Assembly (NCBI GenBank): GCA_964393115.1
Contig: CAYMST010000312.1
Coordinates: 1 to 5,319 of the forward strand
Source of the DNA: CAYMST01 sp964393115
Lineage (GTDB): Bacteria > Bacteroidota > Bacteroidia > Cytophagales > Cyclobacteriaceae
DNA length: 5,319 bases
Direction of reading: 5' to 3'
In this document: in pieces, positions 1 to 5,319 of the stretch
Position numbering within the stretch: the stretch's first letter is position 1
Layout: every line of letters begins with the position of its first letter
Translations under genes and position numbers: made by a program
The notes under the pieces: model-generated
What the model saw: only the letters and a program-made list of their open reading frames with translations
The model's database searches: none
Told to the model about the DNA's origin: nothing

Positions 1-147
1 AATTTGAAGATTTACAGACTAGTATTTAAGAAGCTTCAAGAGAGATTTTACCATGCAGAAATGACACTAATTGCCGGCCATAAGCTAGCCACTGTTCACA
101 CGCATAATATCATCAATCCCAAAGTGCAGTTCAAGAGTTGTCACTAG
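1..147 (+). CDS. Possible 3' end of a plus-strand ORF (5' truncated by window)
   Basis: Frame 1 is open from the first base to a TAG at 145-147, giving 48 residues beginning 'NLKIYRLVFKKLQERFYHAE'. It would converge on the polymerase-like gene. I do not recognise it. The ending 'LIAGHKLATVHTHNI' faintly recalls the 'LGH....T..Y.H' tail of tyrosine recombinases, but no nucleophile tyrosine is in place, so I give this no weight. An open frame of this length can arise by chance in this base composition, so it is listed only as a candidate. Confidence 0.2.
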   Translation, partial: NLKIYRLVFKKLQERFYHAEMTLIAGHKLATVHTHNIINPKVQFKSCH

Positions 148-378
148 ACTCACAATATTTGGGATTTAACAGTAGTCGGATTAGGATTGATTAGGTGAGT
201 AGTATTGGTATTTGGTTTTAAGGATTATTGCTGTCTTTAACTGGCAATGGAGTCTAATTCAGTTGGTATTAAAGAGGGGTCTTGAGTCTAAGATTGCTCG
301 GAGTTAGTGAGTTAATACTGATAGCAAATAGTGTTCAAGTAAAGTGAGCTACAACCATTTATTGTTTATAAAATGTAC
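148..378. other. Non-coding, C-poor G/T-rich region downstream of the polymerase-like gene
   Basis: No open frame of note occurs on either strand. From 161 to 310 I count 45 G against 12 C on the plus strand, and 178-230 has no C at all. Short direct repeats are present: GATTAGG at 179-185 and 189-195 (10-bp spacing), GAGTTA at 301-306 and 309-314, and GAGTCTAA at 250-257 and 284-291. No tRNA, no good hairpin terminator for the polymerase-like gene, and no promoter could be identified. It may be a binding-site array, an element end, or an RNA gene; none is shown. Confidence 0.4.
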
Positions 379-1719
379 CTACTTTATATCGATTTTAGGC
401 TCACTAAGGCCGTTTTCATTAAATACTTCATGAATTATTTTAGTGATCCGCTCGGCGTGTAGCTGTTGACAGATTACACTATCGTGTACTGTCAAAATAC
501 GTCCCAGCTCTTGATCAATAATTTTTGGAACCACATTATCGATAATAAGGAAGGACTCTAATGTTTGAAGAAGCTTTGGGATTGTTTTAAGCTCAGAGTG
601 ATTAAGGTTCTTTCGCAATTGTATCAAAGAATCCATTTTGTACTTTCTAAGCTTCTGATCTCTATTCTTGTAGATACTACTATCGGAAAACATGTATTCC
701 ATGATCCATTTCTTTGCAGAGGTGCGATCCTTGAATTTTAGTTTATCCTGTAGGAATTCATACAGTGTCCCACGTTGGGAATGAGATAAGAATTCTTGAA
801 AATCACTTTCGCTTCTAAGAGAGTCATACTCCAACATGATTTCATTAAGCGTTAATGGATGATCCCAGATTGGTTCTAGCAAATTGAGCACACCCTCATT
901 ATTAAGATTTGCCAAAAAGTAGAACTGACTGTTTTTGATGTCAACTTCCGAAACAGGTTCACCTGCAATTTTAAGATGAGAGCGAAAGGAAGATGGCGTA
1001 TTTGTGAACGGGCTATGAAAACGGTTACCAAAGCTATCTTTTGCATTACCGTAGTAGTAGCCAAATTTTAACCTCACCAACATAAAGTAAGCGTTGAAGG
1101 CCTTTGATCGATCTTCGGATCTTGTGAGGTGATTTCTCATTTCCTCAGCATCCAATTCTAATCCAATAGCTAGTACATCTTTGATCAGTCTTCTTCTATG
1201 AGATTCGGCCTCAACCTGCTTCTGAATTTCAGTTAGTCTTGAGGCCTTTTCCTTCGATAGTGATTTTAATCGGCTATTACTTTTTATATAGTGTAGATCA
1301 AGCTGGTCAATTGATTTCTCGAGTATAAAATCGAATCGATACTTCTTTGAGAAATACCCGGTCTGGTAACCGCTGTCCCGTTGAAAGTCAGCCAATTGAT
1401 CAATGAAGGGCAGGTACTTATTGTAATTGCTGTTCACCTCTCTTTTGAGTTTGTCAGAATGTATACCGTGGGATTGGCTGATGTTCTCTTTTTCTGGAAA
1501 ATTACTATAGATGATTGTACGTACAATCAGGTCTGCCATCGCCAATACATGTTCAGGATTAAAGGAAGCGATAGGCTTGATAACTTCATTGCGTAGCAAC
1601 TTCTCATACTCTAGTTGAATTGCCTCGGCTGTAAAACCTTTCGGTATGATTAGTACAGATTTCCATAGTCGAGGATGATTATCGCGCTGAATCATCCACG
1701 CGTCTTTTGTTCTTGCCAT
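379..1719 (-). CDS. Divergent single-subunit (Pol A / T7 RNAP superfamily) polymerase-like protein
   Basis: A 446-residue protein whose C-terminal half carries, in order, the signature motifs of the family A DNA polymerase / T7 RNA polymerase superfamily. These are a DxxGxR element (D228-SFGN-R233), 'FTNTPSSFR' (238-246), motif A 'EVDIKNSQF' with Asp260, motif B 'RTSAKKWIMEYMFSD' (R332, K336, M340, F344) and motif C 'ILTVHDSVIC' with His412-Asp413. The Asp260/Asp413 pair would bind the catalytic metals. Residues 1-225 look mainly helical (charged stretch 150-205); I see no exonuclease or zinc motif. It is much shorter than T7 RNAP (883 residues), and B to C is only about 81 residues, leaving no room for a promoter-specificity loop. 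The ATG at 1719 has no Shine-Dalgarno; Met9 (1695) is an alternative, and an in-frame stop lies just upstream. It could replicate, repair or transcribe the element; the activity is unproven. The open frame is certain, the polymerase assignment likely. Confidence 0.7.
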   Translation of the reverse strand: MARTKDAWMIQRDNHPRLWKSVLIIPKGFTAEAIQLEYEKLLRNEVIKPIASFNPEHVLAMADLIVRTIIYSNFPEKENISQSHGIHSDKLKREVNSNYNKYLPFIDQLADFQRDSGYQTGYFSKKYRFDFILEKSIDQLDLHYIKSNSRLKSLSKEKASRLTEIQKQVEAESHRRRLIKDVLAIGLELDAEEMRNHLTRSEDRSKAFNAYFMLVRLKFGYYYGNAKDSFGNRFHSPFTNTPSSFRSHLKIAGEPVSEVDIKNSQFYFLANLNNEGVLNLLEPIWDHPLTLNEIMLEYDSLRSESDFQEFLSHSQRGTLYEFLQDKLKFKDRTSAKKWIMEYMFSDSSIYKNRDQKLRKYKMDSLIQLRKNLNHSELKTIPKLLQTLESFLIIDNVVPKIIDQELGRILTVHDSVICQQLHAERITKIIHEVFNENGLSEPKIDIK

Positions 1720-1731
1720 ATGTCTAGAATT

Positions 1732-1757
1732 AAAAAAGGCTCGGGATGAGCCTTTTT
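1732..1757 (-). terminator. Intrinsic terminator after the DUF5131 gene
   Basis: On the minus strand AAAAAGGCTC (1757-1748), loop ATCCC, then GAGCCTTTTTT (1742-1732): a 10-bp perfect stem, GC-rich in its inner half, ending in a run of six U. It begins 17 nt after the DUF5131 stop and ends 12 nt before the next ATG. Because the stem is flanked by A-run and T-run, it could act in both directions. It probably ends the integrase-to-DUF5131 operon, or works as an attenuator for the polymerase-like gene. Confidence 0.85.
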
Positions 1758-1774
1758 ATTTATTGATAATTATC

Positions 1775-2542
1775 TCAGAAAAGAGGTCGGGTTTCAAACT
1801 TCGGAGATCGCGTTTGTGGGTACTCTCTAATTTGGTAGTATGCCGGCCATTCCTCAATTTCTCCACCATGACGATCTTTTAGTCTCTTGAGTTTAGCCTG
1901 ATGCGTCCCCAACTGTTTTACAAAGCAAGCCACCTTATTATTCCTCGCTCCAACTATCAACTTATCTACCCAATGAAGTTCCATTGGTCTATATCGATAC
2001 TTCCCTTCTTCATTACCGCTTTCCCCACCAATAATGACCCAGTCAAGAGCATTCATACGCTCGTCCCACTGAATCTCTCCTATTAGAGGTTCAAAACTGA
2101 CAATCTTAACACATGGTAGATCCATGATATAATCCAATCGATTAACCTGAGCCTGACTCTCAATAGATACTCCCAACCATACATTTTCCAGTTTTTCAAA
2201 ATCATGTGGTAGATGATCATTTATTCGTTCTGGTCTCTTAGTGAGAATCTGATAGGTGTGATGAGGTGTTTGCCTAATCACATCCCAAGCTTCAGGTCTC
2301 CAAGCATCCGCCTCGGGAATGAACCAGTCAGACCACGAGCAAGTAAAGATCTTTCGAGGCTCCTTTATTTTTTTAGGAGCCTCAAAATTTGACTTTGATC
2401 TTAAGACTGTTGTTGGGTCTTGATTATATCGATCTTTGTCTCGGTACATATAACAGAACTTGCATCCTGGAGATACCTTATGACAACCATGCCATGGATT
2501 CCATGTCATGTCAGTCCATTGGATATGTGATTTTTCAGCCAT
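1775..2542 (-). CDS. DUF5131 / phage Gp37-Gp68 family protein with three-Cys motif
   Basis: A 255-residue member of the phage Gp37/Gp68 (DUF5131) family. These resemble radical-SAM enzymes through a cysteine triad, but their substrate is not established; DNA or tRNA modification has been suggested from neighbourhoods. Visible landmarks are 'IQWTDMTWNPWHGC' (7-20), the cysteines Cys20-x6-Cys27-x2-Cys30 in 'GCHKVSPGCKFCYM', 'SDWF' (71-74), 'ILTKRP' (99-104), 'WLGVSIE' (122-128), 'SFEPL' (149-153), 'DWVIIGGESG' (167-176) and 'CFVKQLG' (206-212). All are family hallmarks and the length is normal, so the gene looks intact. I chose the ATG at 2542, not the in-frame ATG pair at 2581/2578, because family members start just before 'IQWT' and a GGAG lies upstream. 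It overlaps the previous gene by 8 nt (ATGGCTGA), implying coupling, and is followed by an intrinsic terminator. The frequent partner TcmP is not next to it in this window. Confidence 0.93.
   Translation of the reverse strand: MAEKSHIQWTDMTWNPWHGCHKVSPGCKFCYMYRDKDRYNQDPTTVLRSKSNFEAPKKIKEPRKIFTCSWSDWFIPEADAWRPEAWDVIRQTPHHTYQILTKRPERINDHLPHDFEKLENVWLGVSIESQAQVNRLDYIMDLPCVKIVSFEPLIGEIQWDERMNALDWVIIGGESGNEEGKYRYRPMELHWVDKLIVGARNNKVACFVKQLGTHQAKLKRLKDRHGGEIEEWPAYYQIREYPQTRSPKFETRPLF
2356..2383. repeat. Perfect 9-bp inverted repeat (hairpin) inside DUF5131 gene
   Basis: GAGGCTCCT (2356-2364) and AGGAGCCTC (2375-2383) are exact reverse complements around a 10-nt A/T loop. In the mRNA this gives a GC-rich stem with a run of seven A in the loop and an AGGAG in the 3' arm. 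It encodes E-A-P-K-K-I-K-E-P, so it may be fortuitous. It is not a terminator in the minus direction, as no U-tract follows. Confidence 0.5.
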
Positions 2543-3206
2543 GAATCTCCGCCTTTTGCTTCGAAGTACTCCAATCATCATTAATTATTTGCCCGTTCTT
2601 TAAGAAGTAAGGTCCTCTCATAACATCATAGTAATCGTCCAACCAAGAAAACTCAAAGACGATATCGCTAAACTCCTGACTAATCTTGATGATGCATCTT
2701 TCGATGCCAAAGTCATTTTCAACTCCGTTATTGTCAGACCAAAAGCTGTAGGAATTATAATCCTCCTGATGACACCCATAGGGGTTATTTCTAGTTCCCC
2801 AGTTTCGGACACACCAATCCTCTAATTGCTTCGAAAACAAAGCGAGTTCGGTGGGTATCGGAAATACTTTGTTGAAATCTGGAAATACAAAAGTGTCTAC
2901 ATAACTTACTTCATATCCTTCTGGCACGCCTTGTTGCCAATGACCCTTCATATCGTATCCAGAAATCTTCCCTTTTAATTCAAGGATTAAATCATCAAAC
3001 CTATCATTGTAAGTCTTCAAGAAGATAAATTGGTCCTCTTCAGAAACATATATTCCTTTTTTCCCTAAACTATTAACATATACAACTGAGCCTTCTTGAT
3101 CCTTTTCAATTTTCTTTGGATGTCTTGTTGAAAATTTTTCAACCACCCTTTGTACGTCATAAATACTACTGTGAATTTTCAATGTATTGTAAGCAAAATT
3201 TTCCAT
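2535..3206 (-). CDS. DUF1281 / Api92-like phage-type protein
   Basis: A 223-residue soluble protein that looks like the DUF1281 family with the ferredoxin-like Api92 C-terminal domain, known from phages, plasmids and islands; its biochemical role is not established. The supporting pattern is an N-terminal 'NTLKIHSSIYDVQRVVEKF' (residues 7-25, like the family's 'N-l-i-G....v..f' opening), then 'FNKVFPIPTEL' (111-121), then the hallmark 'WCVRNWGTRNN' (131-141), and a C-terminal part with 'FEFSWLDDYYD' and 'GPYFLKNGQII' (184-208). Family members usually read F-x-F-x-x-I-x-P-x-P-x-x-L and N-W-G-T-K-W; here the last residues are RNN rather than KW. It begins 6 nt after the HTH stop, with a weak purine stretch (AGAAAG) before the ATG, and its last 8 bases overlap the DUF5131 gene. 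No signal peptide or membrane segment is visible. Confidence 0.8.
   Translation of the reverse strand: MENFAYNTLKIHSSIYDVQRVVEKFSTRHPKKIEKDQEGSVVYVNSLGKKGIYVSEEDQFIFLKTYNDRFDDLILELKGKISGYDMKGHWQQGVPEGYEVSYVDTFVFPDFNKVFPIPTELALFSKQLEDWCVRNWGTRNNPYGCHQEDYNSYSFWSDNNGVENDFGIERCIIKISQEFSDIVFEFSWLDDYYDVMRGPYFLKNGQIINDDWSTSKQKAEIHG
2547..2550 (-). promoter_or_regulatory. Shine-Dalgarno-like GGAG for the DUF5131 gene
   Basis: On the minus strand GGAG ends 4 nt before the ATG at 2542 (GGCGGAGATTCATG). It is the clearest ribosome-binding site in the window and supports this start over the upstream in-frame ATGs. Confidence 0.55.
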
Positions 3207-3212
3207 GACTTT

Positions 3213-3404
3213 CTATCTTTTGAAATTTTCAATTAATTGTAAAATGTCGGACTCGGTAATAATGATCTTACACTTGTGACCTCGTTGCCTCTTAGGTATA
3301 AGATCACCACTTTCAAGAATTCGTCGCATAGTGGACTCTGATATTCGTAACTTTTTTGAAGCCTCGGAGACAGTGTAGATTTTTTCACTTTGTCTATTAT
3401 TCAT
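3213..3404 (-). CDS. Excisionase/MerR-like helix-turn-helix protein
   Basis: A 63-residue DNA-binding protein of the HTH_17 / excisionase type. Residues 9-31 form the helix-turn-helix: 'YTVSEASKKL' is the first helix, then 'ISESTMRRILESG' the recognition helix, and 'DLIPKRQRGHKCKIIIT' the basic wing, closing with 'ESDILQLIENF'. In integrative elements such proteins act as recombination directionality factors or local repressors. I chose the ATG at 3404 because the domain normally starts only a few residues upstream of 'YTVSEA'. In-frame alternatives are ATG at 3452 (79 residues) and TTG at 3473 (86 residues, overlapping the previous stop as TTGA), but the extra N-terminus is hydrophobic, non-family-like sequence and none of the three has a good ribosome-binding site. 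The stop lies 6 nt before the next gene, so it belongs to the same operon. The family is confident; the exact role is inferred from context. Confidence 0.85.
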   Translation of the reverse strand: MNNRQSEKIYTVSEASKKLRISESTMRRILESGDLIPKRQRGHKCKIIITESDILQLIENFKR

Positions 3405-3469
3405 TTTGCAAATCGAGAAAGAAATGTCATTGAAAAAAACTCCAGTAAACATTAATAATGACGAGTTTT

Positions 3470-4372
3470 TCAACGCATGATAAAGTCTAACACATCTACT
3501 AGTTTCAGTCTATTGTGTGTTGGATCGTATACTCCAAATGGAGACTTTTTAAAGAACTTTACTTGGATAGTCATTAGAGCAATCATATGATTGGAAATCA
3601 TATGATTGCCCCAATCTGGATGCCTAACTCGCATAAACTTCTCTAGCTTGGGATAGACTTTCTTGTCTTTCGTCACCCAGTTAATTAGATTAAAGTTCAC
3701 CGGATTATTGTGAGACTGGTTTGAGAAATCTGAGATATCCTTGTGCAAGCTTTGAAAAAGAGAGATTGTATGTAGGCAATCTGATAGTATCTCATCTTCC
3801 TTAGTCAGTTGCCCATGTTCTAGCAGGGCTTTTACTCCAGCCATAAACAATAGAGGATCTTTCATGACTTCTTGGTACTTAGCACCCTTTGGCCATAGGT
3901 ACTTTCTTAAAGAAAAGAGTCCATTGACTCTGTCCATTAAATCCTGCTCCTTTTTATTCATAGAGGTCTTCCAATTGATAAGGCTGGTCTCAAGGGAGTA
4001 AATGAGATATTTCACGAAGACTTCGGGCATTGGATCATTATATAGCCGTAGAATCTCACCAATCTTCAAATTGGGAAGATTGTATCTAAATTCATCAGTC
4101 AAGAAAGAGAGTGTCTTGTAGAAGTTTTCCTTCTCCATTTTCAGCAACTCATTTCTCTCAATATCAACCTCATGATCAATAGGAAGGAATGGTAGAACCT
4201 TACTTCGCGGGTATATTGCTTCTCCCCCGTATGTTATACGCTGGCAAACTGGGAACACATCTTTACCTGTCTCATAGCTTTCATTGGCTAGCTTTTTCGA
4301 TTCTCTGGTATCAAAGAAAGGTGTGATTTTGGGTTTTAGATTTTTCTGCGTTGGCTTATTGTTCTTGATCAT
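3470..4372 (-). CDS. Unrecognised 300-residue protein coupled to the integrase
   Basis: I do not recognise the full-length protein. Its ATG (4372-4370) overlaps the integrase stop by one base (TGATG), so it is probably co-translated with the integrase and may assist it. There is no signal peptide or membrane segment. The N-terminus is basic (many Lys in residues 1-30). Residues about 37-112 ('VFPVCQRITYGGEAIYPRSK' followed by an acidic/helical stretch) look to me like the beta-strand pattern 'yPVyiRItyng' of the arm-DNA-binding domain found at the N-terminus of Bacteroidota tyrosine recombinases, but this is a weak visual match. Residues about 115-300 look mostly helical, with scattered Trp and Lys and no catalytic motif I can name. 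Near the C-terminus an NHMI unit occurs twice (residues 257-260 and 261-264), reflecting a DNA repeat. It could be a recombination accessory or DNA-binding factor; function unknown. Confidence 0.8.
   Translation of the reverse strand: MIKNNKPTQKNLKPKITPFFDTRESKKLANESYETGKDVFPVCQRITYGGEAIYPRSKVLPFLPIDHEVDIERNELLKMEKENFYKTLSFLTDEFRYNLPNLKIGEILRLYNDPMPEVFVKYLIYSLETSLINWKTSMNKKEQDLMDRVNGLFSLRKYLWPKGAKYQEVMKDPLLFMAGVKALLEHGQLTKEDEILSDCLHTISLFQSLHKDISDFSNQSHNNPVNFNLINWVTKDKKVYPKLEKFMRVRHPDWGNHMISNHMIALMTIQVKFFKKSPFGVYDPTHNRLKLVDVLDFIMR
3581..3608. repeat. Tandem pair of identical 12-bp palindromes
   Basis: The perfect palindrome AATCATATGATT occurs at 3581-3592 and again at 3596-3607, each followed by G, with a 15-bp period. 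It lies inside the 3' part of the 300-residue gene and encodes a repeated Asn-His-Met-Ile. It is either a short in-frame tandem duplication or a two-site operator for a dimeric regulator; the small HTH gene lies about 180 bp downstream on the same strand. The repeat is seen directly; any binding role is inference. Confidence 0.7.
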
Positions 4373-5319
4373 CAGAATATTTTATTTAGTTGTTGTTCAA
4401 TATTTTTCGTACTCATTTGGACATATTCCAGAGTTTGATGGATGCTTCTATGGCCTAACAGCTGCTGGATAGATTCTACTGGCAGTCCCAATTCAAATAA
4501 TCTTGTTGCGAATGTTGAGCGTCCGTAGTGGTATTTTAAGTGTTTCTTAATTCCAGCAATCTTACCAATAGGTTTAAGACACTTATTCGCATATTGATTC
4601 GAGATATAAGGAAAGACGGTTTCTCGGTTCTCATCCCAGTACTTTTGTACCAGCTCTGCTGCTTTGCCACCAAACAATTTTGAAAGAGGGATTAGGATGA
4701 AATCATCGGTCTTCACTTGCCTGCGATCAATGTAAACGCCTCCACCATCTTTGACAATGACTTGTGATCGTTTCAGGCTCACAACATCACAGTATCGAAT
4801 TCCTGTGCAAATTGAAAATAGGAAGTAATCATAGGCTAATACCAAATCATCACTAAGTGTACCCGCCAGTGCTTCAAGTGCTTCAACTTCGGACTGCTCC
4901 AAAGCTTCCTTCTTGGTGCGTTGCTTTTTTATCTTAAAAAACCGAAACGGATCAGCTTCATACTTGATAAATCCGTCCTTAACTGCATGCTTAGTGATAC
5001 ACCTCAATCGTTTAAGATTAGTCGCGATCGTGTTGACTTTCAGTCCATCATCAACCAGCCGTTTTTCTATTCTTTGTAGTATATCTAGAGTGAAACCATC
5101 CAAAGGAATGGTACCAAACAGATCTATCTTTTTAAAAGTGGTGAAGTACCCAGGTTGAGTTTTAGTGCTAACAACTATTGGAATTTTATACTGAGCATAC
5201 TCATTAAGGGTATGAAACTTCCTCTCCTCTTCACGTTTATCAAACATTTCCAATTGAAAGACACCTTTTTTGGCACGCAATTCAAGCTCATAATCTTGGT
5301 GTTCTTGCAGGAAGTCATT
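4372..5319 (-). CDS. Tyrosine recombinase / integrase (5' end outside window)
   Basis: Catalyses site-specific DNA strand exchange, most likely integration and excision of the element carrying these genes. The frame is open to the window edge, giving 315 visible residues; the TTG at 5280 is not a convincing start, so an N-terminal portion (usually an arm-binding domain of about 100 residues in this family) lies outside. Counting from the first visible residue, a SAM-like core-binding domain covers roughly 35-125, with the typical 'NTIATNLKRLR' helix and 'KDGFI' turn. The catalytic domain follows with all expected residues: Arg175 (CTGIRYCD), Lys203 (beta-hairpin QVKTDD), His264-x-x-Arg267 (HYGRSTFATRL), His290 (LLGHRSI) and nucleophile Tyr299 (LEYVQ). 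It ends in TGA that shares its final A with the ATG of the next gene, so the two are probably translationally coupled. The domain style is that of Bacteroidota integrases. The family is secure; the attachment site is not visible. Confidence 0.95.
   Translation of the reverse strand, partial: NDFLQEHQDYELELRAKKGVFQLEMFDKREEERKFHTLNEYAQYKIPIVVSTKTQPGYFTTFKKIDLFGTIPLDGFTLDILQRIEKRLVDDGLKVNTIATNLKRLRCITKHAVKDGFIKYEADPFRFFKIKKQRTKKEALEQSEVEALEALAGTLSDDLVLAYDYFLFSICTGIRYCDVVSLKRSQVIVKDGGGVYIDRRQVKTDDFILIPLSKLFGGKAAELVQKYWDENRETVFPYISNQYANKCLKPIGKIAGIKKHLKYHYGRSTFATRLFELGLPVESIQQLLGHRSIHQTLEYVQMSTKNIEQQLNKIF

Noticed and set aside
145..290. Inverted pair TAGACTCA (145-152) and TGAGTCTA (283-290), considered as element ends.
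   Set aside because: An 8-bp match within this short region is expected about once by chance, and no target duplication is visible.
1..378. tRNA gene or attachment site at the left edge.
   Set aside because: No T-loop-like GGTTCRA sequence, no cloverleaf arms, and no sequence repeated near the integrase end were found.
379..1719. Reverse transcriptase identity for the polymerase-like protein.
   Set aside because: No YxDD motif is present; motif C is VHDS, as in the Pol A / T7 RNAP group.
1765..1774. 10-bp palindrome GATAATTATC directly after the DUF5131 stop, considered as an operator.
   Set aside because: A 10-bp palindrome is expected several times by chance in a window of this size and AT content.
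4913..5158. Plus-strand open frame opposite the integrase, and similar short frames opposite or within the other genes (for example 1381-1596, 1901-2086, 4284-4472, 876-1064, 2618-2812).
   Set aside because: All lie inside well-supported minus-strand genes, have no recognisable domain, and read as shadow translations.
5278..5280. TTG at 5280 as the integrase start.
   Set aside because: The frame stays open to the window edge and an N-terminal domain is expected, so the true start is most likely outside.
1..5319. CRISPR array or insertion sequence.
   Set aside because: No regularly spaced repeats with spacers, and no DDE transposase or terminal inverted repeats were seen.

Overview
The window is AT-rich, and every confident gene lies on the minus strand, so it reads from right to left. 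Several signs point to the phylum Bacteroidota. The tyrosine recombinase has the core-binding domain style common there, Shine-Dalgarno sequences are mostly weak or absent, and genes are tightly packed with little recognisable sigma70-type promoter sequence. The content (integrase, excisionase-like HTH protein, two phage/plasmid accessory families, a private polymerase-like protein) fits an integrated mobile element or prophage-like island rather than core chromosome. No core metabolic, ribosomal or tRNA gene is visible.

Right to left: (1) 5319-4372 is a tyrosine recombinase whose 5' end lies beyond the window; its catalytic set is complete. (2) 4372-3470 is an unrecognised 300-residue protein that starts inside the recombinase stop codon (TGATG). 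Its N-terminal third faintly resembles the arm-DNA-binding domain of Bacteroidota integrases. (3) About 3404-3213 is a small excisionase/MerR-like HTH protein. (4) 3206-2535 is a DUF1281/Api92-like phage-type protein. (5) 2542-1775 is a DUF5131 (phage Gp37/Gp68) protein with a three-cysteine, radical-SAM-like motif; it overlaps the preceding gene by 8 nt. (6) A clear intrinsic terminator sits at 1757-1732. (7) 1719-379 is a 446-residue protein in which I can read, by eye, the DxxGxR, A, B and C motifs of the single-subunit polymerase superfamily (T7 RNA polymerase / DNA polymerase I). (8) 1-378 holds no confident gene: a possible fragment of a plus-strand ORF (1-147), then a strongly C-poor, G/T-rich stretch with short repeats.

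Genes 1 to 5 are spaced or overlapped like one operon that couples integration/excision with accessory functions, closed by the terminator. The polymerase-like gene begins only 12 nt after the terminator's U-tract, so its expression must rely on read-through, a promoter embedded in the terminator region, or an unseen signal. The most interesting item is that gene: a short, divergent polymerase-superfamily protein carried beside a recombinase, loosely reminiscent of pipolins (integrative elements that encode their own family B polymerase). All family assignments were made by eye without database searches.
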